Shown in pieces: positions 12,841 to 25,570 of a stretch of DNA of 64,000 nucleotides. Origin of the DNA: Dipylidium caninum (lineage: Eukaryota; Platyhelminthes; Cestoda; Cyclophyllidea; Dipylidiidae); assembly GCA_017562135.1 (NCBI GenBank), contig QEYB01000556.1, positions 723,095-787,094 of the forward strand, given 5' to 3'. How positions within the stretch are numbered: the stretch's first letter is position 1; every line of letters begins with the position of its first letter. Both the position numbers and the translations under genes were made by a program. Below the pieces are notes generated by a model. The model saw only the letters and a list, made by a program, of their open reading frames with translations. It made no database searches and had not been told where the DNA came from.

Positions 12841-12859
12841 GACATCCATTTAACCACGT

Positions 12860-15800
12860 TTTGCGTCTCCCTCTCATGGTATTGAAAGGTGGGCCAGGGC
12901 TTACCAGTGACACGGTAAAAGGCTTTCGAAACTCAACTCCTGGAAGCATGATCCAAAAAGGCGGGTTTTAGGTTAGTTTACCGGGACTTCTTGGCACCAC
13001 TGCTGTCACCTCAGCTTGGGACTCCTGACGCGCACCCGTCCCAGCACGTGCCTGCATCACACCGCCGCCGACGAACACTTGAGACTCCGGGGAGCCCCAC
13101 GCTAAGAGCATCCACCGCGTTGTGGGAACGTGAGTTTGGCAGCAATCTTCTTAGCGTCTGACAAACGATAGTCACACTGGTGCATGGAATGCGCATTTCC
13201 GTATTCCTGTGCAGCATCGTCCGAGTGAGACGACGCTGGGTAGGGAAAGCGGCATCGAGAGCGGACTTGTCCTCACTCTTCCCTTCTCTCCCTCGAGGAT
13301 TTTAGCGACATTAAAATTCCATTCGTCTCTATTCGCCCGATGGTCAAGTCCTCTTTTTTAGCCTCAGCAGCATATGAGATAAACTTCCTTTGGTTGATTA
13401 AAATTTAAAGGGCTTCGTGGATTGCGGTTCCGCTTAGACAGTGCATGGGTATTTCAACATGTGCGCCAAGGCGGTGAGAATCGTCAGCACCTGAGGCGCG
13501 TAATCGCGGCCGGAGGCAGTCCTGGTAGATAATTGAGTGGAAGTGAGGCAATGAATCGGAGGGCTCAGAAAACGAGGTGTCAGAGAAGCATGTAGATGAG
13601 TTTTAGTAACTTCCGGTGGATGTTAGACAGTGGAACGTTTATTGTTAGGACTCCCTACCACTTGGGCCTGACTCTCTTTGGGCGCAAGCATCAGTTCGTT
13701 GATGGGTGCAGCCTGCGCTCATAAGTGGGCGCGTCGGCCCACGGGGGACTCATGATAATCAGCAGTGCGCAACACCTGATACATTTTTAATGTTCCGAAG
13801 CCAACGGTGTCAGCGCCTGAAAAGTCGTCGGCGTCACGAGGGCTCATCCTGAGTGCGCCTTGTCCGCACCATCTCGCCTCGATGTGAGGTTGAGCCACAA
13901 ATGACTCACTTCTGCCCAAAAAGTGCTCTCATGGCCTGCACAATCGCAAGCTCCAAGATTCCGCCAGAACGCACTCTTTTCTCGGCTGTTGAACGTCTGC
14001 AAACGTGAAGATTTCCCAATTTTTAAACGTCATTTTCCCTATTTAACGTCATTTAAAATCCCCTACCCCTTATTGTACACTTTCAAGTTTTTCACCCGTT
14101 GGGACAATGACATCTCTTATCGACATTTCTCAATCGGACAATTCCTTTCCTTAGAACTTTTGATAATATACCCTCTCGCGTTTGCATTGCCTATTTATTC
14201 CCTCGGGCAGTTTTAATTCACTATAGAGTAACGTTACAGGCATTGTTTCCATTCGCGCGCATTCTACGTAAGGCAAGTCAGCGGCTGCGTGCTCTCCGAC
14301 TAGTCGACAGGAAAATTGCCCCCTCCATTTCTAGGGCGCACCTTATGGGATGACTTTCAAAGGACCAAGTGTTGTGAAGTAGAAGTGCATTGTTAATCCT
14401 CCCAAGTTGTTGGCACTTAGGGGAACTTCAGTGGTTTTCAGCAAATGTCTCGGTTTTTAAGTTCTATCAACAAAAAGACCACTTTACTTTGGGTCTGACC
14501 GTGACACTTGAGTTGTGAGGGTTGTCGTGGCGGCAGTTATACGGTTCTTATGACGATAATTTTGAACTTACAAAGCTTCCATTTGCGAGCTTTAAAGCAC
14601 AGGAAAATGTATTTACGGAAATTCAGAACTGGTGCTATTGATACGTACAATGGCGAAATGGCCAGAATACCATCGCATCGTATACTAGTGATAAGTTTCG
14701 AAATTGTCTGGCGTCACACCCACCTGCCGCACAAAGTGTGCGGTAGAAGGAAAATTCAAGTTCTCCGTCAGTTTCAACAATGGTGCGCTTTGCGGAGGCT
14801 GGGCTCAAATATACCTTTCTACTTATGACGTTTTAGTAGAATATTTAATTTGTGGGGATAGATGCATTTGTTTCAAATGGCGTGTTTCGGGTACGATCAC
14901 ACACGGCCATTCATCTATTATCTCGTGTACCGATATATCACCGACACGGACGAGTTCTTCTCTCAAATAGAATATTTAAGAGGGCAGCTAAAGTATGATG
15001 CTTGTGATGCGCACACAGATTGAGTGCTTCCTTCTTCCGCATGTGCCTCACCATTGCACTCATTGACGAGTCTTTTCATGATCACAAAAGCACCAACACT
15101 CCTTTGCTCCCCTGCCACCTGGGAAGAATAAGGTTACATTCAACTGAAAGAATAAATCGCCTCGGGAGACATTGAATCAAATGCAACCATTTGCTTTTCT
15201 GAGTATAGCATAGACATGAGTAAGGATCGCATGTTGCCAGGGGCCATGTCACTACCCTCGAGCGGATGTTCTTCAAACCCTCTGGAGTCCAGGAACGACA
15301 AATCTTCTGGAGATTTCTTTGCTTTTGCTTCCAATGCAATTAGAAGAGCAAACTACTTCCACTTCCAAGTGACGGACTGTGAAGGGGCTCTACAGTCTCC
15401 GGCACTTGGCGATAAAACGTATTTGTAGGGAAACAGGTAAGATTTCTAATCTGCCTGTTACTTTGGAGCTAATGGCTAACATTTTTCTCTTTTAGTTGGG
15501 TTTGGCGACGAATTGAAGGAAGGAGACGGACTCGAGGGTGTCGGACAAACACCTCAGTGCCCCCCATTGGAATTCAGACGGTTTTGTCGCTGTGCCATAC
15601 ACAGGATCATAATTTTTTTATCTACAATTAGATATGTTGGCAAAACCCGTCCAACTGACTTAAAAACCTCCTGCGAGGTCTGACTGAAGTATGAAATGAA
15701 GCCTACAAAACAAGAGGATCCGTCCCTCGAAGTTAATTCTTTACCATTTTGTGCACTTTTTTACCAACAAATCAGCTAACTTTTGGACCACATTATGCAG

Positions 15801-16400
15801 ACCACTTGTTATTTCAAAGGAATTCCGGTGGTTGTTTCCGCCACGTTAACAGGTCGTACCGCTCCACCAAGTCATACACTTTAAAGCGAGGTAGTTTACT
15901 AATTTCGATAGGTTAAAAGCATATTCGCGACGCCGCCGACTTGAACGCAGGTTGTGGGTGAAGGCTAACGCATAGTAGTTTTTTGTGATTGAAACAAAAG
16001 CATGCTAATGACGCCCCGAAGGAGGTGGACTTAAAGTCATTTATAGTGCTACGATATGGCAGATAAGCCAACCAGAAATTAAGGAAAACCGTTCAGTTGC
16101 CAAAAGGAATTTAAAGCATATGGAGTTAAAGAAGTAGGGGCGCATCCATGCCGAAGGGACGACAGTGTGTGAGGAAACGAGTGGACTGTTCATGTTCAGT
16201 AAAACTCCCACCTCGTATCATTCGTTGGCCAATCAATCATCCGCCCACACCCCGCGCCTCCCGTCGTCCGTCGGTCAGTCGTGGCGCGCGCTCGCCGCTC
16301 ACACGCATGCACCGCACGCCACCGACCACAGACGCCCCGTCCAATCAGCGAGGCGGAAGAGGCGTGTCCGTGTGAGAAGCTACATGCACGCACTCCGGCC
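12860..16400. other. Intergenic, weak exon-like signals only
   Basis: I found no recognisable gene here. The most structured part is 15380-15720 on the + strand. There a consensus donor (CAG|GTAAGA at 15436) and acceptor (CTCTTTTAG ending near 15494) bound a 59-nt intron followed by an open frame of about 60 codons. It matches no family I know. Confidence 0.4.
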
Positions 16401-16403
16401 TGC

Positions 16404-16410
16404 TATAAAA
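16404..16410 (+). promoter_or_regulatory. TATA box of the sFRP gene
   Basis: TATAAAA is 39 bases before the ATG at 16449. With the usual spacing, transcription would begin near 16434 and leave a 5' UTR of about 15 bases. That placement favours the ATG at 16449 over earlier in-frame ATGs, which would lie upstream of the transcript start. Confidence 0.5.
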
Positions 16411-16448
16411 GATCGGGGTCGCGGATGCGCACGTTCCCACACCATAGA

Positions 16449-19400
16449 ATGCTTACCTTCGTCATCCTCCTCGTGATTTCAGCAACCCAGGCCAATACGG
16501 TGGGCCGCTGGGATTGGCATCGAGGAGGCGGCACGAAGAATAAGACTGCGGTGACAAGCGCCCCGTTTGGAAGCTCGTCACCAGGTCGGCTAACCACTGC
16601 CGACGCAGATATGATCTCCAATGAGCCGCCACAATCGCCCTATTTCTCAGACTGGAACCGTCTGGTGAGCGGATACGGCTCGCAGCGCTGCTACAAGATC
16701 CCGCAAGAGATGAAGCTTTGCCACAATATCGGCTACGACCTCATGGTGCTACCAAACAGTTTGGAGCACGAGGCCATGGACGAAGTGATCACTCAATCGG
16801 AGGTGTGGTTGACTTTAGTCAACCTCGGCTGTCATGACGAGTTGGAACGCTTTCTCTGCTCCCTCTACGCGCCTGTTTGCATCCGCGGTTACCACGAGAA
16901 GTTGATCCAACCCTGCCGAGAGCTGTGCGAGAGTGTGCGAGCTGCCTGCCTGCCCACCATGACAACCTTTGGACTCGGATGGCCTGACATTGTCAAGTGC
17001 TCAAAATTTCCCCAAGCACCACAGGAGTTGTGTATACCGCCCAACAAGCAGAAAAGTAAGAACGTTTGCATTGGCAGGAAGGACGATTTCATTTGTGCAC
17101 ACGGGGATGACTGAGTGTACGTAAACGGTGCTCTCCACTCGCCAGTTAACTGACAGATTCACCGAGCTTCAAGCGGTTGAGCTCGTTGGCCAAGTGGGAT
17201 CGACGTCCACTGTGCGTGTGTGTGTGTGTTTATGTGCATAGGAAGAAAGAGAGAGAAAGAGAAAGAGAAAGGGAGAGGGATTGTCGACATTTATTACGTA
17301 GACAACACTTCAAAATGAGGTTAAGGAACAAAACCAGTGCCGTTGAATGCGAGTGGAATGGAGATGGTGGTGCTGATTGAAAGCAGTCTTTTAGTCTTGA
17401 AACCCTGCTCGTAAATACTATTGTCTTGAGAGAGGTGGCGGCGCCACCAGAGCAGTAGTGAGACCACGCAGGAATCATGCTAATTGCACCCACCTCAATT
17501 GTTGCAGTTGCCTTGCTTTACCCGTAAAAGCGAGTTTAGACGGCCGATGAACAATCTGTCACGAGTACCCGCGGGGAGCCCCTCAATCCCACCTGCCCCA
17601 CCGCCTAGTCTGTCAAGGAACATCCCACACGACTGCGTGGCGAGACTGTAGTCGAGTTTTCACCAGAGTGAACACGGCGGAGGCAGCTGAAAGCTTAAGA
17701 GACCCTCTGAGAGATCATACCGCTGCCGTTTGCCACTTTTTGTGCTTTTCGGTTTTTAGCAAAATTTCCCGAATTAAATTAGCTCGGGCTCACGGTTGGC
17801 TTAATTACCTCACATATATAACCGTATCTTTCCTTCATGCAGACAAAACGATTATTTTGAATACAGGTGATCATTAACCCCAGCAACTGTGCTTTGCCCG
17901 AAGCCTTGTCTGCGTACGCATGCAATAGGAGCGAAGTCATTGCCTCCTTTACCACCTCCGACTTTTTGCTTTGCCAAAATCCCCCTTCCGCTTTTGTTAG
18001 GCCCACCCTCAACCGCCCTTTTTCCGTGTCGACAAGGATTAATAACTCCCAGTCGGCCAGTCTGGAGACTGGCCTGCAATTGCTTTTTCTGCTAGTCCCC
18101 CTACTTCCCTCCCTTCCCCCCCCCCTCCCCAACGCAAACCTGAGGGCCGTGAAATGAGGCACGTTTGGGCAACTCACATTGTTTGGGCGGCACGAGGTTG
18201 AGATGTGGCGCACCCGCACACGTTTTGCTTCTCCAACCTCCCGGTGCCGCGCCTCTTGGAATGAAGTGCTGTGCCCTTCAAGGCAGCCCGTTGCCGCCCA
18301 CCCCAAGAGTAGGTCAGTTCAACGCCGCGCGGTGCTGCACGCCTGTTTCGCGAGGATCACATTGGGGGGCCGGGCTCTCGTATATTCACGGTTCCGGTCG
18401 CAAACCGAGTGGAAAGCGTGGTGGCTGTGCCCCCTCATGCCGTTGTGGCGTGATCTCGCGATGTCCCCTCATCTGAGCAGTTTGGTTAGGTAAATCGCTA
18501 AACCGAGAGCCGCGTCCAGGCGAAGTGTTTCGGGGCTGAGGCAGTGTGCGCATTTGTCGCAAAAAGGAAAAGCAACCAGCCCCGAAGAGAATATTTGTTG
18601 GAAGTGTAAACAATAATAGCCCAAATCTGCAGGGACCGAGGTGACACTCCCTCACTTTCCCGCGAAGCCGCACCTTCGCACAGCCGTATAGCTTTCAATC
18701 ATAGCACGGCATTGCAGTTTAGCGAGGCCAGGCGAGGACATGTGTCAAACGCAAGACGGCTGTTCCTCTCCGTCATCCATTTCCTGTAGGCTGACTCATT
18801 GGAGGGGATTATCGCACACGGTTTATTTTGCGAAATTTTTGAGCTAAAAAATCCTCCGCTCACTTCTCCGTGTTCTCCTCCGCCACCGCCTCGTGGAATG
18901 TGGAAACAGCCGATGCTTGTAGAATCACAAACAGGTACAAAGGTAGTTGGCAGGCTCGTGAAGTCGGTCTGCGAGCTAAACGTGCTGGAGGTAACTCAGG
19001 AGGATGTCTTTTCTTCAAAATGGGCGCATTCAGAGTGGATTTCGAGCTTTGTGCCTCCAAGCTAGTCCCCACTTGACCGCTTTGCCTCTTTATCCTTTTG
19101 TACGATTTTCCGGTTTCTGAGGATCGCCTTGGGACATACATGTGCGTAATTTGCATGAAATATAGCCACAATTTGTTGTTCTACGTGCCTCCAAATAAGC
19201 TACCGCCTCGCATTCCAAATTTTGTAGAAACACGCTGTTCTGGATGTGTCGATAACCCAACCTATGAAAGCGCGGTTGGCAGTTTTTGCACGGCCGACGT
19301 CGGTAAGATCATTTCTTCCCAAAATTTTCCCTCCACTCTGACCCACTGCTTCTACGGTTAATGTTACACACACCCACACACACGAAGATGGCGTTGCTGA

Positions 19401-20845
19401 CGTGCGCTACCTGAAGTTGGTGGGTCATCGCAACTGAACGCACTTGGCGCCGTGCGTGGCGTCCACCACGGCTCTGCCTCCTACCCCGCGGGAGACGACT
19501 CCACCCTGGCGGTCAGGCCCTGCCCCGACTAAACCCGGAGGTCAGGCTGCTGGGGCCGGGAGGAAGCATCAGGTGCCAGGTGGAAATAGCACCGTGATTG
19601 GCAGAAAGGCTTGAAGCCACCCTGCCCTGCCACGACGACGACACCTCAGGATGTCTGTGCACCGTCTCCAGTGGCAGATGTTTCCGTCTTCTCTCCACTT
19701 TTTTATGAATCTTGCCATCTGCAAGCACAAACCGATGCTTTAGGCTCGATCGCTGCGGTGGCCGCCGATTCTCCCTCCTTGCGCCCCTTACCAAAACGCT
19801 CAAATTATCCACAAAGAGCATGCAATGCATCCGCCGGTGGTCGCGGTCGAGCAACCATGCACTTCTTTTGTAGTAATCCGAGCCAGAGTGTTGGATCTCA
19901 TTTCTGCATCGTCTTCGAGCGGGCAGAACAAATCTCACAGGATCAGGATGACCGGTAGGATGGGCACATTTAAACTACCCAAGACTATTAAATCTGCCGC
20001 AAATTTGGACTTCCACATGAACTGCGATTGCCCGATCATAAAAGCGGCTGTAACCCGTCCAAAGGGCCCAGGTCGGTGGATTATGATGGGCAGACTGAAT
20101 GAAGACGGACGAACGGTCACGGTAAGCATAAATGAAAATGAGGCGCATAACGACTGTTTCCGTGCCCTTCTCACACTCTTAGTCGTCCTGCTGGAGGGCG
20201 AAAGCTCCCTGGACAAGTGCCGTTTATGTCCCCCCAACGCCGCGGCACCGGCCCCTGCACTCGGTCGAAATGCCCACGCCCCTGTTCGGATAAGAGGAGA
20301 CACGATGAGCATTTACCGTTTCTGACCCAACTTACTCTCAGTGACATCTTCTTTCCTTTCGCGTTGTCCAGATTCACCATTTGTCCCAACCCTCTAGACA
20401 GAATGTTGGGATAAAGCGTGCCATTAGGAACATTCGTCTCCGCCCGGACAGCCTGTGCAAGGTAGACCTGATGCACCCCAATCCCACAGCCCACCCGAGG
20501 GTCGTTGCCACTCGGCCCGCCTCCAACGCGGAGCAAGTCTCGCGTTCACGAAACCGTCAGTCGAGAAAGGACAGAAGACATTTGAGCATTGAAGAAAGGC
20601 GAAGACGACGCCAATTGCGACGAAGGCGAAATCAGCCACGCAGTTCGGCAGCAGAGGCACGACAACACCTTTACAACGTGACCCATGCTGGTAGGGATCA
20701 TCGGTTGCCAAACCGTCCTGTTGACGACAAAAAGGCGACAGTTACATCAGCGCCCCCGCCTTACCAGCGCTATCTGCATCAGCAACAGCAGCATCAAGAG
20801 CAAAAGCAAGAGCGGACGGGCTACGCTCCCCCCCGCACTCACTGA
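16449..20845 (+). CDS. SFRP: Secreted frizzled-related protein (CRD + NTR), four exons
   Basis: This is a secreted Wnt modulator. Exons 16449-17055, 19228-19302, 19874-20121 and 20372-20845 join with matching phases (1, 1, 0) to 1404 nt, or 467 residues. Residues 1-15 are a signal peptide (MLTFVILLVISATQA). The frizzled cysteine-rich domain spans about 78-196 with ten cysteines (81, 91, 128, 137, 144, 156, 160, 167, 184, 195). It includes CHNIGYDLMVLPN, FLCSLYAPVC and PCRELCESV. Exon 2 brings the CxxC and C of the netrin-like (NTR) domain (RCSGC, SFCTADV). Exon 3 adds the CDCP and the WIMMGR motif, equivalent to FLIMGR of vertebrate sFRP1. Exon 4 adds IHHL and the last cysteine (DSLCKV). A long Arg-rich and then Gln-rich tail follows; vertebrate sFRP1 has a shorter basic, heparin-binding tail. 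The first start is chosen from the TATA box at 16404. Confidence 0.9.
17056..19227 (+). other. sFRP intron 1 with simple repeats
   Basis: This is a 2.2-kb intron starting GTAAGA and ending TTTTGTAG. It contains a (GT)n run at about 17214-17230 and a (GA)n/GAAA run at about 17246-17280. Frames on both strands in it resemble no family. Confidence 0.6.
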
Positions 20846-23800
20846 GGGCTCGCAGCCCACGGACCAGCGACTCGGGCAAAGGGTATGTCACACCACTCGC
20901 CATCCAACAACGATGCAACTCCTCTCACCACTCGCTCCCATTTTTACGCATTCACTCATGCTTTAACAAACCCACAGATCCCATTCTTACAGCACTGTGC
21001 CAGTAAAAGGCTCTGGCATCCATCGATGATGTGCATATAAAACGTGATTTTGCATTTTTTCTTCGCCCTCTCCTCCTGTCACCCCTCGCCCGTCCTCCCC
21101 GCCCCGCTCTCCCCGTCCTGCCCTCCTCCCAGCCCCGCATACACTTCCTCTCCCCTCCCGAGCTTCACTCTACGGTACTGAATCTCATAGTTGGGGCAAA
21201 TCTTCGCTCGCCTTGTCATATGATGCCCCCCCCCTCTGGTGCTGTTTGCCATGTGCTATTGTCCCCGACAAGTAAACAACAAGAGCTGTATAAAGGTGGC
21301 GCACCCTCTGCACCATGAGAGCTCCTCCCCTCGCCGGCGAAGTTTGCTGGTCACCTTTTCGTAAGTGTCTCCTACTACAGACGTTCCTTGACGCCACAAG
21401 GAAACACCCCTTCGCATCAACACGACATTTTGGGCCAGACTCGCGAATTTGTAGGATTTCAGGGTGACCAGCATTTGACGCTTCCCATGCGAAATGTAGT
21501 ATAAGCATAGTTTTTGCCCCAGCGAAAGCGGTTAATAAGGCAGGTAAGTTTAGAATTACGTGCTCTTTCTCAGCCTCCCTCGCTCAAGTGGAAAGTTGGT
21601 GGGCGTTCTCATCTGCGCTGTCACATGAAGACTCGTGCTCTGAGGAAAACCCTCAAGGTCCAGAAAGGACAGGAGGTGATGCCTCCCCATTGCGACGTCT
21701 GTTCGCATAACCAGTGCTGTGAGTTTCTAGCCGGATGCCATCTCCAGTAGCCACTAGGTAGAAGGTGATAAGACGCCTCCCGTGGAGTCGCTTCTAAGCA
21801 AAATTGTTTAGGGTGGATGGAACTCCGCCTACCTCCTGTGAACTCTGTTGGCAGCATCAACATCGGTGCTCGAAGAGGGCGAGTCCCTAAAGCAATTTCG
21901 TCGGAACAGTGCAATAACTACTTTCCTTTATCACTCAACGGGTATTTGTGGGGTAGAAATGCACACGCACTCCATTTGGTAGCTCTCTTGGGTGATCGTC
22001 TACCTGTTGGTTTGTCCACCTGCTCGGTCGGTGTGCATTCATTCGAGGCACTTCTCCTTGCCAGGCACATCGGACCGTTGGAGAAATGGGCGATTCTCGA
22101 CGCGAGGGGCTTTGAAACGGGCATGAACTTTCACTTCAGACTGAAAGTTGCCGATCATGTAGTCGTGTCACTCCACAAATTTCTCCCTAAAATGAAATAA
22201 ATTTCCGTCAGTGATTGTGCTGGGGATCAAAATTGTGGTAAAAGTGTTTTCAGGAAGAAGCTTTCACTTACTGCGTTTTTCTGCCGCTCACTCATCCATT
22301 GAAGGGCATTTAAGCCAAGAATAGAACGGAGCTTCTCCGGCGCCCTTGTTCCTGTCTTGGCTCCGTCATAACGACCCGTTAAGCCAAAACTATCAACCTT
22401 GTCTGGGGAATTTATGCCAGCCACAAGCGGCAAGAACACAGTGGCAAGCAGGAGACGCTGCGCGCGTGTGGAGCGAAACCTGCCCTGCTCTGCCAACAGC
22501 CCTTCCACGGCCGTTGGCCAGCCTTGCCACCACCCTCCGCCTCGATCCTCGGCTTGTTGCCCACGCCAAAATGGACGCTTTGATATGCCGCAGCACAAAT
22601 GGGCGGAAATTGCGAAAAAAGGGCTTTCCCAGTATGCTTGCATGTATGTGTGGTTGAAGAGCCGATGGCTGGGCCATTAACCGGCTTGCACGTACAATTC
22701 TGGTGCGCTTCTTCTAACGCCTATCCAACCGATTTGAATGGTCCTCTTTCAGGCACCTTTGTGAGTGATCAAGTCGCCGCGGAAGAGTGAAAATACCAAG
22801 GCCCTGAGCGTGATTTATTGCTCAACCGGACACACGATTAGCGGAATTTAAATTAACCTTCCTCGCAGAATGTGATTTATTAGCCGCTCCCTGTTGCCCC
22901 CGGAGGCAAGGGGAGCGAAATGACGTAGAACAATTAATGCCGCGGTCTGCAGCTGCGACACTTTTCTTCGATCAACAGAGGTTGATTTAACAGTGGTACT
23001 AAATTCAAATTTGTCTTATGAGGCGATGGAGTCGTGTATACTTCCCGTCACGACGGTCGCCAGATAAGTTCTCGCGAAAGCTCCACTCTCAAGCAACATT
23101 TTTTTTGCCACATTATTTAAAGGGAGCGCTGGCAGTCATCCTGTTCAGAGTTTAGGGGGAGATTTCTGCGCAATTAACCGTCGAACCAAAGAGAACCCAC
23201 ACAGCTCGAGGGAGCTGGGAAAGGGGCCTGCCCATTGTCCGCTGTTACAGGGTTGGTTGATGGGCATGTGGAACTACGTGCACGTGGATATGCTGGGGTC
23301 AGAGGGAGCCGCGTTCAGGCTCTCCCCCAGACCCGCATTCGCCACCCGCCCCCCGCAACTTTCTATCCACCACCCCGCCGACATACCCGTCCGCAGCTGC
23401 GGACACAATTCACCATCCTGACAGTCTCCTTCACTACGTAATCGCTCAAAACTGTGGCGTTAGACAGAAACATTCACTCTTTCAGTGCATTTCCTTTCAC
23501 ACACACTGCGGGTGTCAGGCTTACTACCACCTTTAGAGGCAACATTTAAAATGACTGTAGCCAGAGTAAGTAGTAGTCAACATAATCGTCAACAGACACT
23601 GACTTGAGAGAGTACAGAGGCTCTGTTAGGTGGCAGTGAGTCGGTCCGTTTTGCCACCGATTTCTCAGGTGAAGTCGGTCCGAGGGAAGTGAATGTTTGT
23701 GTTATTCTTGGCCTGTTCAGCACGTGATGTTGAAGGCGCCGCAACAAACCACAGCATCTCGTGGATTTTATGAACATTAACTTCAGTACTCTCGATGCTA

Positions 23801-24570
23801 ATTTATCAATAAAAACGACTCCCTCAAAGATGCCTTGGCTACTGCCTTGATTATCGCGTTTTTAATAATGTAGTCAAGGAAAGGCAGGTTCCGCCCATTC
23901 AGCAGAGCCAGAGCACGCGAGGAGCCGGTCCACTACAGGCCAGTTCCTCTTATCCAACGCCGAGCCGATCAAAGGAGTTCAGCAAACCGCTTCACCACAG
24001 CAGCCAGGCCGTGAGAGGGTGTGATGCGCAGGCGGTCAGTTTAGCAAAGTAAGGGGGTTATTCGGTGCAGCTGTGCTCAGAAGCTCAGAACCCTCCTCCC
24101 AGGGGTGCATTTCCCCTTTGCTCTCGTATCGCTGGACCTCCACTTGCCTCTCATTGAGTAGTCGTTCTGTATGAAAAAGAGAACAACTTTAAGGCGACAT
24201 TTTGGATTATCAAACGAGGTATAGTCGTTATCTACACCTCATGCGCAAATTTTTGCGGTAGTCCAACTGATGCATTTTCGCTGAATGTAGCTTCACCAAG
24301 ACAGCGAATATACATGGCTGTTAAGGCTTTTGCCTGAACAGGCGCTGACCGCCATGGGCGGAAAACATTCCCACATTTTCCGATTTGGTAGAAAACTGTG
24401 ATAAAAACTCCGAGATTAAGTACAGAATAGAAATTAGATTTTTAAAATAATGTATTCAATATAAATAACGTCTAATAGCATCTACGGCTTTCTGACTACC
24501 ATCGGGCAGGCCACATATGCCATTTTTGTGGAAGACTAAATGAATTACTCCAAGTCCTTTATAGTACCAT
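20846..24570. other. Intergenic, no gene seen
   Basis: C-rich tracts lie at about 21061-21150. The longest frame, 21817-22200 (+), has no recognisable domain, no signal peptide and no splice context. I would not call it a gene. Confidence 0.45.
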
Positions 24571-24579
24571 TTGAGCATA

Positions 24580-25570
24580 ACAATCTTTTTTCGGAAATAA
24601 TTCGTAATTACGGAAAAGGCACTAGTCGTTCGATCGGTGAAATATCGAGTGATGAGTTGGGTGATGCGGTGGAATTTCGTATTGTAGGGGAGCTACTAAA
24701 TTTGTCGGGAGTAAATGAAGCATTATGCCTTGTCCATTGAGCAGTGCTGCTTGTTTTTTCTCCACAACTTTCTTCTCGTGCATGTCGCCAATTGCACGGC
24801 GATGGGCGACGCCATCGCCATCGCCATCGCCACCGCCGTTGTCCTTGTGCCTTCGTCCGATTGTCCGATGGGAAGGAAGGAAGAGAGGAGGGGAGGGAGG
24901 ATGGAGGATGGAGGATGGCTGACCACCCCATAACTTTGCTTTGACGCGATTTCGGCTCGAGCGTTTTCGCTTTACCTTGCGACGTCAACTTTTCGTCACC
25001 GCAAGGGGTGATTTGGCGTGCGGCAGACGCAGATGAGTCCCCTCGTGCTGTTCACTCGATCACGTAGTGTGCGCAGTTTGGGTCTTAACGCAGTCGCATG
25101 CATGGACAGTTGGGAGGTCGCGAACAGTCGTCGTCCCCCAATTCTTCTTCTTCTCCTCCTCCTCCTCCTTCTCCTCTCCTCGTCGTTATCAAAATGGCAC
25201 GGTGGTCTTTCTCGAGGCGAGGCTCCTCGACAATGAGCCTCAAATTGTCAGAACGAAATTTTTGGGACGAGCACCGAGCATTTGTTCATTAGTGGGTGCA
25301 TCCGTGAACGCCTCCTCAATGTTTCTCGAAGCTTGGAGAGCCGTGCTATGATCGAATTTGAACTGGTAAGAGAAAAGCAGATGCAAGTCGAGTTGTGTTT
25401 CCACATGGTTTCGAGGAAAAGTGGAATTCAAACGCGGTAAATGTTTACGGAAAGAGTGAGAAGAAGGCCTTCGCAAGTTATAAATGAAATCATCTAGCTC
25501 ACGTTACAAAGTATCCTCTTCAGTGGTAGCTGCACACAGATTTAACAAAGTGCCGGTTTCATAGTTTGTG
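24580..25570 (-). mobile_element. Degenerate mariner element, copy A
   Basis: Frame-broken remains of a Tc1/mariner transposase are read on the minus strand. An N-terminal HTH-like block at about 25240-25476 reads FDHSTALQASRNIEEAF. A middle block near 24915-24990 has [11 protein letters not shown], and a C-terminal block near 24608-24735 includes LDISPI, the remains of the PDISP(S/T)D signature. The reading frame is interrupted by (GCCATC)n and (TTC/TCC)n expansions at about 24808-24840 and 25140-25180. The right end (AAAGTGCC..TTTCATAGTTT, about 25547-25570) matches the ends of copies B and C. Not functional. Confidence 0.75.

Noticed and set aside
15140..15334. A minus-strand frame that could be a secreted peptide joined to an ATG near 15480
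   Set aside because: The needed splice sites are weaker than the + strand intron in the same place, the signal peptide would be very short, and no convertase/amidation site ends the frame.
17056..17114. CRD-only sFRP ending at 17114
   Set aside because: The sequence after 17055 starts with a consensus donor (GTAAGA) and three phase-matched downstream exons supply a complete NTR domain.
17779..18306. A 175-codon minus-strand frame in sFRP intron 1
   Set aside because: No domain, no splice context, and overlapping equally long frames on the other strand; best seen as chance.
21817..22200. A 127-codon + strand frame
   Set aside because: No recognisable motif, signal peptide or splice signals, and a similar-length frame on the opposite strand.
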